This document shows, piece by piece, positions 1 to 4,828 of a stretch of DNA of 7,707 nucleotides (its first letter is position 1; each line of letters opens with the position of its first letter). The notes beneath the pieces were generated by a model. The model did not search any database and was not told the origin of the DNA. It worked only from the letters and a program-made list of their open reading frames with translations. The position numbers and the translations under genes were made by a program. Source of the stretch: Bacillota bacterium (lineage in GTDB: Bacteria; Bacillota; Clostridia; Oscillospirales; Ruminococcaceae); NCBI GenBank assembly GCA_023457175.1, contig JAEWMM010000113.1, positions 1 through 7,707 on the forward strand, in the 5' to 3' direction.

Positions 1-579
1 CGTCTGCATCTCGCCCAGTCCCTTATAGACCTGTTCAAGCCGTTCCGAAACCTGCGCAAACGACTGCGCCAGCCGCTCGTTGAGCGTCTTTTGCAGCTTC
101 TCATCCACCGTCTGGCGCATCTGGTCAAGCTGCTTTGTGTTGTCGGCGCGCAACGCCTCCAGCCGCTGCTCCACCGTGGCGCGCATCTCCTCAAGGCGCT
201 TGGAGGACTGGTTTGTGAAGACCTCTATCCGGCTCTCAATACGGAACAGCTGCTCGTGCACCGTCTTTTGCAGCGTATCGTTGCGCAACGTCAGCTGCTC
301 GTTGAGTTCCGCCAGCCGTTTATCCTGAAGATCGCCCGAACGCCGCTGCGAATCGATAAGCGTCTGCCCCAGCGCCGTCGTGGCGGTCTGCACCGACTGA
401 CCCAGCTCCTGACGCAAGCCGCGCATCTGCTCGGCAAACTCGCGCCGTAGCGCCTCGTTTTCTTCGCGATACCGGCGGCTCATGGCGTTGACCCGCAAAA
501 CTGCGGACATTGCCCCGATAAAAGCGGCCATCGCGGCGACGGCGGCCGCAATGGTCAGCACAAGTTGTAACTGCTGCAT
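1..579 (-). CDS. rmuC: RmuC family protein, N-terminal part (cut by window edge)
   Basis: Reading the minus strand from the ATG at 579 gives 193 uninterrupted codons to the window edge. The first residues (MQQLQLVLTIAAAVAAMAAF) form one membrane-spanning segment, about residues 4-27. A long, charged, heptad-like helical region follows, rich in E, Q, R and L, and it ends in the stretch LNERLAQSFAQVSERLEQVY, which I recognise as typical of RmuC just before its nuclease-like domain. RmuC proteins are membrane-anchored coiled-coil proteins with a PD-(D/E)XK-type domain, implicated in limiting inversions and other recombination at short repeats. That catalytic domain lies outside the window, so its integrity cannot be judged. 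An AAGGAG site at 585-590 sits 5 nt before the start. The gene diverges from the patatin gene across about 277 bases. Confidence 0.88.
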   Translation of the reverse strand, partial: MQQLQLVLTIAAAVAAMAAFIGAMSAVLRVNAMSRRYREENEALRREFAEQMRGLRQELGQSVQTATTALGQTLIDSQRRSGDLQDKRLAELNEQLTLRNDTLQKTVHEQLFRIESRIEVFTNQSSKRLEEMRATVEQRLEALRADNTKQLDQMRQTVDEKLQKTLNERLAQSFAQVSERLEQVYKGLGEMQT

Positions 580-655
580 ATCTTCTCCTTCTATCCTATG
601 CCTCACTTTGATGGCGTAGGATCGGCAAACTTGGCATAAAATGATTTGGAAGATA

Positions 656-684
656 AGTATAGCATATTTTGCCGCGCTTTTCAT
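656..684 (-). promoter_or_regulatory. Candidate SigA promoter for rmuC (extended -10)
   Basis: On the minus strand a TGC-TATACT extended -10 (TATACT = plus 656-661) lies about 70 bases upstream of the rmuC start. The position 17 bases further up reads ATGAAA, a poor -35, which an extended -10 can compensate for. The assignment rests on the -10 match alone. Confidence 0.4.
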
Positions 685-733
685 CCGTGATTTTGTAACA
701 CTAATCTTCACTTAAAAAGCGGCATAGATCGGC

Positions 734-803
734 GCGCAGATTTTATGTCCTGTCAGGATGAGGAAGGCGAACTTAACGCCAACGCAGGGCGTAAAATCCG
801 CCG
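734..803 (+). other. Folded element between rmuC and the patatin gene
   Basis: Positions 736-747 pair with 790-801 (12 positions, one A/C mismatch, one G-U). Inside are two small hairpins: TCCT/AGGA at 748-758 and GGCG/CGCC at 766-780 with a 7-nt loop. Together they would make a three-way junction. It lies just upstream of the patatin start and could be a leader structure or a dispersed repeat unit. No U-run follows it, so it is not a terminator. I do not recognise a known riboswitch class. Confidence 0.35.
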
Positions 804-856
804 TCAATATATCTGACTTCTAATTGAATATTATATTGAACAGGGGGAATTGCCGC

Positions 857-1717
857 ATGTCGTTTTCTCTCGCGCTCTCGGGCGGCGGCTGTCGCGGTGC
901 GGCGCACGTCGGGGTGCTGTCCGCACTGCAGGAAGCCAACCTTAAGCCCTGCGCCGTGTCGGGCAGCAGTGCGGGGGCGATTGTCGCCGGACTGTACGCC
1001 TATGGCTATACGCCGGAGCAGCTCGTTAAAATATGCCGGGAGCTTGAGCGCAATGGTGAAAGGCTGATCGATTTTAATATATTAGGCATTGCGGCCGCGG
1101 TGGGCCAGATGGCAAGACGCCGCCCAATCACGCTGTCCGGCCTGCTCAAGGGCGAGCGGCTGCGCTCGCTGCTGCGGCAGCTGACAAAGGAATGCGCCCT
1201 CTCGCAGGTGCCGCTGCCGGTTTGCATCGCGAGCGTCGATTTAAGCACCGGTGAGACGATCGCCTTTTCTCAGCGCAAGCCGATACACGCGCTCTCAAAC
1301 GTCCGGTGGGAGCAGGACGTTCTTTTATACGAGGCCATCTATGCCAGCTGCTGCGTGCCGGTCATTTTTACGCCGCCCACCGCGATGAACGGCGTTCTGG
1401 TGGACGGCGGCGTAACCGACAATCTGCCGGTCAACCTGCTGCTGGCCTGCGACGCGCCCAATATCATCGCCGTGGATATTTCAGAAAATTACGCCCCCGT
1501 CGACGGCGAGGGAATTTTTGAAATTGCCTCCCATTCTCTGTCGGTTATGAGCCGACGGCTGCGGGACTGCACCGTGCGCGGCGAGCGGCTGCTCATCCGC
1601 CCCAAGCTGCCGGATGAAGCAGGACTGTTCACCTTCTCGCTGATGTCCGACTGCATTCAGGCGGGCTACACCGCCACCCGTGAGCTGACCGATTTAATAC
1701 ATGCCCTCGCAAAATAA
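857..1717 (+). CDS. Patatin-like phospholipase family protein
   Basis: This is a 286-residue lipid acyl hydrolase of the patatin/RssA type. The family signatures are in order: the oxyanion-hole glycine motif GGGCRG at residues 9-14, the nucleophile elbow GSSAG at 36-40 with catalytic Ser38, and the catalytic-dyad motif DGG at 183-185 (Asp183) followed by VTDNLPV. There is no signal peptide or membrane segment, so a cytoplasmic enzyme acting on phospholipid or acyl esters is expected; the true substrate is unknown. The ATG at 857 is preferred because AGGGGGAA (842-849) precedes it at good spacing and the catalytic motif starts directly after it. A TTG at 824 would add 11 unlikely residues. The gene stands alone and ends in a hairpin terminator. 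Confidence 0.9.
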   Translation: MSFSLALSGGGCRGAAHVGVLSALQEANLKPCAVSGSSAGAIVAGLYAYGYTPEQLVKICRELERNGERLIDFNILGIAAAVGQMARRRPITLSGLLKGERLRSLLRQLTKECALSQVPLPVCIASVDLSTGETIAFSQRKPIHALSNVRWEQDVLLYEAIYASCCVPVIFTPPTAMNGVLVDGGVTDNLPVNLLLACDAPNIIAVDISENYAPVDGEGIFEIASHSLSVMSRRLRDCTVRGERLLIRPKLPDEAGLFTFSLMSDCIQAGYTATRELTDLIHALAK

Positions 1718-1751
1718 AAATCCGCCGCACATCCTGCTTTAAATAGAATCA

Positions 1752-1787
1752 GGCAGCGAAAGCGCATTGGCTTTTGCCGCCTTTTTC
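1752..1787 (+). terminator. Rho-independent terminator after the patatin gene
   Basis: A 12-position stem (1752-1763 with 1770-1781; one mismatch, one G-U) closes a 6-nt loop and is followed by TTTTT at 1782-1786. It lies 35 bases after the patatin stop codon. Confidence 0.75.
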
Positions 1788-1800
1788 TAATTGCAAGCGC

Positions 1801-1829
1801 CGCATAACACTTTTATGCGCTTTAAAGCG
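1801..1829. repeat. Two short palindromes after the DUF378 gene
   Basis: CGCATAA (1801-1807) pairs with TTATGCG (1813-1819). CGCTTTAAAGCG (1818-1829) is a perfect 12-base palindrome overlapping the first by two bases. They lie between the convergent patatin and DUF378 genes. Neither has a U-run on the minus strand, so I do not call a terminator. Confidence 0.4.
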
Positions 1830-1850
1830 TGCCGCCTTGCCTTATATCTT

Positions 1851-2063
1851 TCAACGCCCGATACGCCTGTTGCGCGGCTCTGAAAAAAGCATTGAAATGC
1901 ACCAAACCCCAGCGACCGCAACCAGCGTATAGACAATTCTGCTGCCTAATGCGGCTTGGTTGCCAAACACCCAGGCGACGGCATCGAGTTCAAACAATCC
2001 GATAAGCCCCCAGTTTAACGCGCCGACAATCACCAGCAGCAATGCCAGCTTATTAAGCATCAT
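1851..2063 (-). CDS. DUF378 family small membrane protein
   Basis: This 70-residue protein begins MMLNKLALLLVIVGALNWGL. The string GALNWGLIGLFELDAVAWVF followed by SRIVYTLVAVAGVW matches the DUF378 (YuzA-type) family: two transmembrane helices (about residues 5-25 and 42-60) joined by a short loop, then a basic tail (RNRRIGR). Family function is unknown; the proteins sit in the cytoplasmic membrane. The start is chosen at the first ATG of an ATGATG pair because GGAGAGGGG lies just upstream on the minus strand (about 2067-2076). A reading frame open further upstream would add basic residues with no ribosome binding site. The gene diverges from the carboxypeptidase gene. Confidence 0.82.
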   Translation of the reverse strand: MMLNKLALLLVIVGALNWGLIGLFELDAVAWVFGNQAALGSRIVYTLVAVAGVWCISMLFSEPRNRRIGR

Positions 2064-2166
2064 ACCACCCCTCTCCGATCGCCGCTTAAAAGCTTTGAAA
2101 GAAAGTTTTCCCATACCCTATCAAAATATTCAGGGCGGTTTTCCAGCCGGTTTTGCATTTTCAAAT

Positions 2167-2195
2167 TTGTTTTAACACAGAATTTCTGATATACT
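2167..2195 (+). promoter_or_regulatory. SigA-type promoter of the D-Ala-D-Ala carboxypeptidase gene
   Basis: TTGTTT (2167-2172) and TATACT (2190-2195) are separated by exactly 17 bases. The expected transcription start is near 2202, about 26 bases before the GTG start at 2228. This placement argues against the in-frame ATG at 2153, which lies upstream of the promoter. Confidence 0.6.
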
Positions 2196-2227
2196 GTTAC
2201 CGAATGATAAAAAGTCGAGGATTTGCC

Positions 2228-3199
2228 GTGAAAAAATATCGTCGTAAAAAGAAAGCTTATCATATATTTCCGGCCTCGGCGGTCTATTTGTTATTGGCTC
2301 TTGGCGCTATGGCGGCCTTCTGGCAGGCAAGCGGCATGAACCGTGCCGACAGTGAGCCGCCGCCGGTGGCCGCGGTCGCACCGGTATCACCTGCTAAGGG
2401 TGCGGGGCGGGCAAACGGCGGCCTGCCGCTGATGAGCAGCAACGCCATTCTGTTCGACCCTGAGGACGGCCGGCTGCTCTTTGCCAAAAATGCGTATGAC
2501 CGGGCCTATCCGGCCTCGCTGACCAAGCTGATGACGGCGCTGATTGCCGTGGAGCAAATTGGGAGCTTTGACGCGCCGGTCACGCTGGTACATGCCGATT
2601 ACGCCGGACTGTACGAGCAAAACGCCGCGATGGCCGGATTTACACCGGGTGAAACGGTCACAGCGCGCGACCTGTTGTATGCCACGCTGCTGCCCTCCGG
2701 CGCAGAGGCGGCCTGCGCGCTGGCGCGCGTGGCTGCCGGCTCAAAAGAGGACTGCATCGCCTTGATGAACGAACGCGCCAAGGCGCTGGGCATGACCGGC
2801 AGCCATTTTACCAACGTTACCGGCCTGCACGACGCCGACCACTACACCACGGTATATGACCTCTCGCTGCTTCTGACCGCCGCCTTAAAAAACGACCTGT
2901 TCACCGAGGCATTCTCAACCTTCAGCTATATCACCACCGCCACGGCGCAACATCCGCAGGGGCTGCTGCTGACCTCTACCCTTACGCCGCGCATCCGGCA
3001 GCTTAGCCGCGAGGCGGCTCCTATCACCGGGGCTAAAACCGGCTATACCGAAGAAGCGCAGCTTTGTCTGGCCAGCGTCGGGACGCATAACGGCGTACGC
3101 CGCGCAATTATCACGATTGGCGCCGCGGGTAACGGCTATTCCGAGCCAACGCATCTGGTGGATGCTTATCTGCTGTATCAAAAAAGCCTGCCGGATTGA
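2228..3199 (+). CDS. D-alanyl-D-alanine carboxypeptidase (peptidase S11, low-molecular-weight PBP)
   Basis: From the GTG at 2228 this is a 323-residue serine DD-peptidase that would trim the terminal D-Ala from peptidoglycan stem peptides outside the membrane. A basic start (KKYRRKKK) and a hydrophobic segment at about residues 13-32 form a signal peptide or membrane anchor, followed by a Pro/Ala-rich linker (about 43-68). Catalytic motifs: SLTK at 97-100 (Ser97, Lys100) and KTG at 270-272. The second motif, normally SxN, reads Ser157-Gly-Ala159 in a PSGAEAA context, so the usual Asn is Ala. No C-terminal PBP5-like domain or amphipathic anchor is evident. GTG is preferred because CGAGG (2216-2220) lies 7 bases upstream and a SigA promoter lies just before it. 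ATGs at 2153 and 2204 lack both. Confidence 0.88.
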   Translation: MKKYRRKKKAYHIFPASAVYLLLALGAMAAFWQASGMNRADSEPPPVAAVAPVSPAKGAGRANGGLPLMSSNAILFDPEDGRLLFAKNAYDRAYPASLTKLMTALIAVEQIGSFDAPVTLVHADYAGLYEQNAAMAGFTPGETVTARDLLYATLLPSGAEAACALARVAAGSKEDCIALMNERAKALGMTGSHFTNVTGLHDADHYTTVYDLSLLLTAALKNDLFTEAFSTFSYITTATAQHPQGLLLTSTLTPRIRQLSREAAPITGAKTGYTEEAQLCLASVGTHNGVRRAIITIGAAGNGYSEPTHLVDAYLLYQKSLPD

Positions 3200-3305
3200 T
3201 TTAGCGCAAAAACGGTTTATCCGTACCGGCCTTTGCTTTAAATATCGACCGACAGCAAACCCTTTACGTTTTCAAGCTGCTAATAAAGAAATATTGTTTC
3301 GGCAC

Positions 3306-3346
3306 ACGGCATAGTCCTTTCGGCTATGCCGTTTTGTTTTTGTTTT
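3306..3346 (+). terminator. Rho-independent terminator after the carboxypeptidase gene
   Basis: ACGGCATAG (3306-3314) pairs perfectly with CTATGCCGT (3324-3332), with a 9-nt loop, followed by a T-rich run to 3346. It lies 107 bases after the stop codon, the only hairpin-plus-T signal downstream of this gene. Confidence 0.85.
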
Positions 3347-3366
3347 GGTTTCGTCCGGTCGTTCAA

Positions 3367-3780
3367 TCACACCGGCACGGTTGTAACGACTTTCGACTTG
3401 CTATATGCGTTTCCCACTGCTTTTATCAGGAGCGTGGGCATTTTATATAAAATCCATTGAGGATCTGCGATGGCCCTGCCTGCGTACCCTTTGCCTCCTC
3501 CAAGAAACAGAAGGGAAATCCGGGTGGGATTTCCGGACAGAATGGCCCCAAGCAGCAGAATAGGACGAACGGCGTTGTCAATAGGACGTGGAATAGCGAC
3601 GCAACGCAACATATGCCGCGAAATTCCATTGGTAAAAGCCGAAGCCCACACCGATTCGCAGGGGTTGCCGTTCTTTAGAAGGGTAACCCCTGCCGCACAG
3701 CGAATGGCAGCCTTCCGGAGGAGGAACGCCTTTGAGTACCTTGCGAAGTTTTCAACCAAGTTGGCCCGAAGTTTTTAAAT
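3367..3780. repeat. Gene-less, hairpin-rich stretch; candidate dispersed repeat or decayed sequence
   Basis: No ORF here has a convincing start. The longest, on the minus strand (3367-3759), begins with TTG and has no ribosome binding site, and overlapping plus frames are also open, as expected for GC-rich noncoding DNA. The stretch holds a 14-base palindrome ATTTTATATAAAAT (3440-3453), a hairpin GGAAATCC/GGATTTCC (3514-3521/3527-3534), a hairpin GCAGGGGTT/AACCCCTGC (3658-3666/3685-3693) and a direct repeat AATAGGACG (3559-3567 and 3580-3588). The minus-strand translation (GVTLLKNGNPCESVWASAF) reminds me of short hypothetical ORFs predicted repeatedly in clostridial genomes. That is recollection, not a search result. 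It may be a repeat family or a remnant of a mobile element. Confidence 0.4.
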
Positions 3781-3790
3781 TTAAACGGTA

Positions 3791-3848
3791 CTATCCCCTC
3801 ACATACGTTACCCACTAACTCTGCAACAGGGGATAGGAAAGTTGCAGA
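3791..3848 (+). other. Overlapping stems with pseudoknot topology upstream of the small-RNA promoter
   Basis: CTATCCCCT (3791-3799) is the perfect complement of AGGGGATAG (3828-3836). TCTGCAAC (3820-3827), inside that loop, is the perfect complement of GTTGCAGA (3841-3848), outside it. The two stems interlock like an H-type pseudoknot, with no base between them at 3827/3828. Only four bases (GAAA) would have to cross the 9-bp stem, so full simultaneous formation is strained and the stems may be alternatives. No gene or promoter for it is seen. Confidence 0.35.
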
Positions 3849-3862
3849 ATAAATTCCAAACA

Positions 3863-3891
3863 TTGACATAAACCTTATTGCTCCATATAAT
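3863..3891 (+). promoter_or_regulatory. Consensus SigA promoter
   Basis: TTGACA (3863-3868) and TATAAT (3886-3891) are both perfect consensus boxes with an exact 17-base spacer. The expected transcription start is about 3898. It drives the small transcription unit 3898-4099, and the -10 touches the first base of the long inverted repeat. Confidence 0.85.
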
Positions 3892-3933
3892 AAAAATGCC
3901 TACCATGTGTGCTGATATATGGAGGTGTTGTAC

Positions 3934-4032
3934 ATGCAAAATAAATCCGTACATGTTAACGCGTATACTAGATTACGTTACGGCATAATCGAATATGTGT
4001 GCGAGCATTATCGTTCTCTGCCTAGCAGATAG
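3934..4032 (+). CDS. Possible 32-residue microprotein inside the structured RNA
   Basis: GGAGGT (3921-3926) lies 7 bases before an ATG that opens 32 codons ending in TAG. The peptide contains VHVNAYTRLRYGIIEYVCEH and ends YRSLPSR: basic, aromatic-rich, one Cys, no signal or membrane segment. The string VHVNAYTR seems familiar from tiny hypothetical proteins of clostridia, but that could come from translating a conserved RNA. The ORF lies wholly inside the paired-end transcript, so either the RNA is a translated mRNA, or the frame is an accident of conserved RNA sequence, or both roles coexist. Function unknown. Confidence 0.35.
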   Translation: MQNKSVHVNAYTRLRYGIIEYVCEHYRSLPSR

Positions 4033-4081
4033 AATGGATAGACGCCCAGTGTTGAAGCCGATTAAACTCTTGAAAATTGTA

Positions 4082-4099
4082 ACATGGTAGGCATTTTTA
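4082..4099 (+). terminator. 3' arm and U-tract ending the small RNA
   Basis: ACATGGTAGGCATTTTTA is the 3' arm of the 18-base inverted repeat whose 5' arm lies at 3891-3908. The run TTTTT (4094-4098) follows directly on the GC-containing part. The arms are about 170 bases apart, so it would work as a terminator only once the inner RNA has folded. Confidence 0.5.
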
Positions 4100-4124
4100 A
4101 ATCTGTTATTAATTTAGGGCATAG

Positions 4125-4155
4125 AAAAAGACCCCTCCGATAAGGAGAGGTCTTT
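4125..4155 (-). terminator. Rho-independent terminator of the toxin-antitoxin operon
   Basis: AAAGACCCCTCC (4127-4138) pairs with GGAGAGGTCTTT (4144-4155) over 12 positions with one C/A mismatch and a 5-nt loop. On the minus strand it ends in TTTTTC, 7 bases beyond the toxin stop codon. It also separates the operon from the convergent small RNA. Confidence 0.85.
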
Positions 4156-4162
4156 GAAATCA

Positions 4163-4573
4163 TTATACTGTAATGCTTTCTTCTAATGCTTTTAATTCGT
4201 TCTGTAATCCCATACATAAACCTTCATATAAAGCATCATCAATTTCATCCATTTTTTCAGGCGAAAGCTTACCCACCCAACATTCTTTTTGTTCAAAAAG
4301 TGATTTCCTTATAGGGTATGGCTGTGAACATAAAACCCAAGATTTTTCATGTAATTTGGTTGTGCCAACTTCTATTTCTACATCAGTAAAATATTCATCT
4401 TTATGCTTATATTCTTTATCTGATGTTATAAGTAATATTTCAACTGTATCATATTTGCTAAAATAATTGCCTTCTTGTAAGACTAAAACAAATTTATTCT
4501 TCCCATTGGGATAATTGGGGTCGAAAGTATAAGGGAATTTAATAAAGTAAATTTCTCCTCTTTGTAATTCCAT
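4163..4573 (-). CDS. PemK/MazF-type toxin of a type II toxin-antitoxin system
   Basis: This 136-residue protein has the PemK/MazF layout: RGEIYFIKFPY at residues 5-15 (the conserved R-G-E/D-I start of the first beta strand), KFVLVLQEG at 27-35, the LLIT strand at 47-50, KSWVLCSQPYPIRKSLF at 77-93 (equivalent to the usual S-x-V-x-x-Q-x-x-x-I core, with Gln84) and a final helix VGKLSPEKMDEIDDAL. MazF-fold toxins are ribosome-independent endoribonucleases that cut mRNA at short sequences; this one's target is not predictable from sequence. It is the second gene of a two-gene operon, 17 bases after the antitoxin, with GAAGG as ribosome binding site 11 bases before the ATG. The extended N-terminal insert (TFDPNYPNGKN) is longer than in classical MazF. 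The gene is AT-rich compared with the left part of the window. Confidence 0.82.
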   Translation of the reverse strand: MELQRGEIYFIKFPYTFDPNYPNGKNKFVLVLQEGNYFSKYDTVEILLITSDKEYKHKDEYFTDVEIEVGTTKLHEKSWVLCSQPYPIRKSLFEQKECWVGKLSPEKMDEIDDALYEGLCMGLQNELKALEESITV

Positions 4574-4590
4574 AGTAATATTAACCTTCT

Positions 4591-4758
4591 TTATTTTATA
4601 TTTCTGTATACCTCTTCTTCTAGGAGATTAAAATTACTGTTGATAATTTCGTGGTTAGAATAAATTTTACTAAATGGCTTCCTAGACAGTCTTTTCTTTA
4701 AAACATTTCTTCTAACTTCTTCCAATGTTCTGCGTTTTAAATTGCGTTCAACATTCAT
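4591..4758 (-). CDS. Small protein upstream of the toxin, probable cognate antitoxin (55 residues)
   Basis: A minus-strand ORF of 55 codons starts at the ATG at 4758, preceded by a perfect AAGGAGG (plus 4766-4772) with 7-base spacing, and ends in TAA 17 bases before the toxin start. The protein begins MNVERNLKRRTLEEVRRNVL. The first half is strongly basic and predicted helical; the second half is polar and ends NLLEEEVYRNIK, which is more acidic. I do not recognise a family and see no clear ribbon-helix-helix or AbrB fold. The antitoxin role is inferred from gene order, size, tight spacing and shared promoter with a MazF-type toxin. A basic N-terminal part could bind DNA for autoregulation and the C-terminal part could bind the toxin. 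Confidence 0.75.
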   Translation of the reverse strand: MNVERNLKRRTLEEVRRNVLKKRLSRKPFSKIYSNHEIINSNFNLLEEEVYRNIK

Positions 4759-4779
4759 TCTAATTCCTCCTTCCCAATT

Positions 4780-4795
4780 ATTACTATATTACTAT
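4780..4795. promoter_or_regulatory. Tandem 8-bp repeat over the operon's -10 box, candidate operator
   Basis: ATTACTAT occurs twice head to tail (4780-4787 and 4788-4795) and covers the -10 box at 4783-4788. A related TTTACTAT lies at 4814-4821, beyond the -35. Repeats placed like this are typical binding sites for an autoregulating antitoxin or toxin-antitoxin complex. Binding here is inference. Confidence 0.4.
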
Positions 4796-4811
4796 TTTAA
4801 AAAGATGTCAA
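4783..4811 (-). promoter_or_regulatory. SigA promoter of the toxin-antitoxin operon
   Basis: On the minus strand TTGACA (plus 4806-4811) and TATAGT (plus 4783-4788) are separated by exactly 17 bases, directly before the antitoxin's AAGGAGG. The -35 box lies only 18 bases beyond the transposase stop codon, so it may lie at or inside the end of the insertion sequence. Confidence 0.75.
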
Positions 4812-4828
4812 TATTTACTATAATATTT

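Larger units (their letters stand above)
3898..4099 (+). ncRNA. Candidate structured noncoding RNA, about 200 nt, closed by pairing of its two ends (raiA-like?)
   Basis: The predicted transcript starts at about 3898 and ends in a U-tract at 4094-4098. The DNA at 3891-3908 is a perfect 18-base inverted repeat of 4082-4099, so the RNA's first about 11 bases pair with the bases directly before the U-tract. This acts both as closing stem and as terminator. Inner pairings include TAACG/CGTTA (at about 3957-3961 and 3976-3980) and a hairpin CTGC-CTA-GCAG near 4017-4027, extended by CGTTCT/AGAATG across a 2-nt bulge. A perfect promoter, closed-end shape, about 200-nt size and a clostridial host fit the raiA RNA class described in Firmicutes. 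I cannot verify that against a covariance model. Alternatives are a leaderless microprotein mRNA or a miniature transposable element with 18-bp ends and TA flanks. Confidence 0.6.

Noticed and set aside
91..450. Open plus-strand frame of 119 codons opposite rmuC
   Set aside because: It lies antisense inside a well-supported RmuC coiled-coil region. Its openness follows from the GC-rich codons of the real gene.
824..856. TTG start for the patatin protein, 11 residues upstream
   Set aside because: No ribosome binding site precedes it, while the ATG at 857 has AGGGGGAA at good spacing and starts right before the family motif.
2153..2227. ATG starts at 2153 and 2204 for the carboxypeptidase
   Set aside because: The first lies upstream of the likely promoter, and neither has a ribosome binding site. 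The GTG at 2228 has one and gives a typical signal sequence.
3367..3759. 130-codon minus-strand frame as a protein
   Set aside because: It starts with TTG, has no ribosome binding site, overlaps other open frames and contains several hairpins. Treated as part of a possible repeat instead.
3898..4099. 6S RNA as the identity of the small RNA
   Set aside because: Size and paired ends would fit, but I do not see the long rod with a central bubble. The internal pairs suggest a branched fold.
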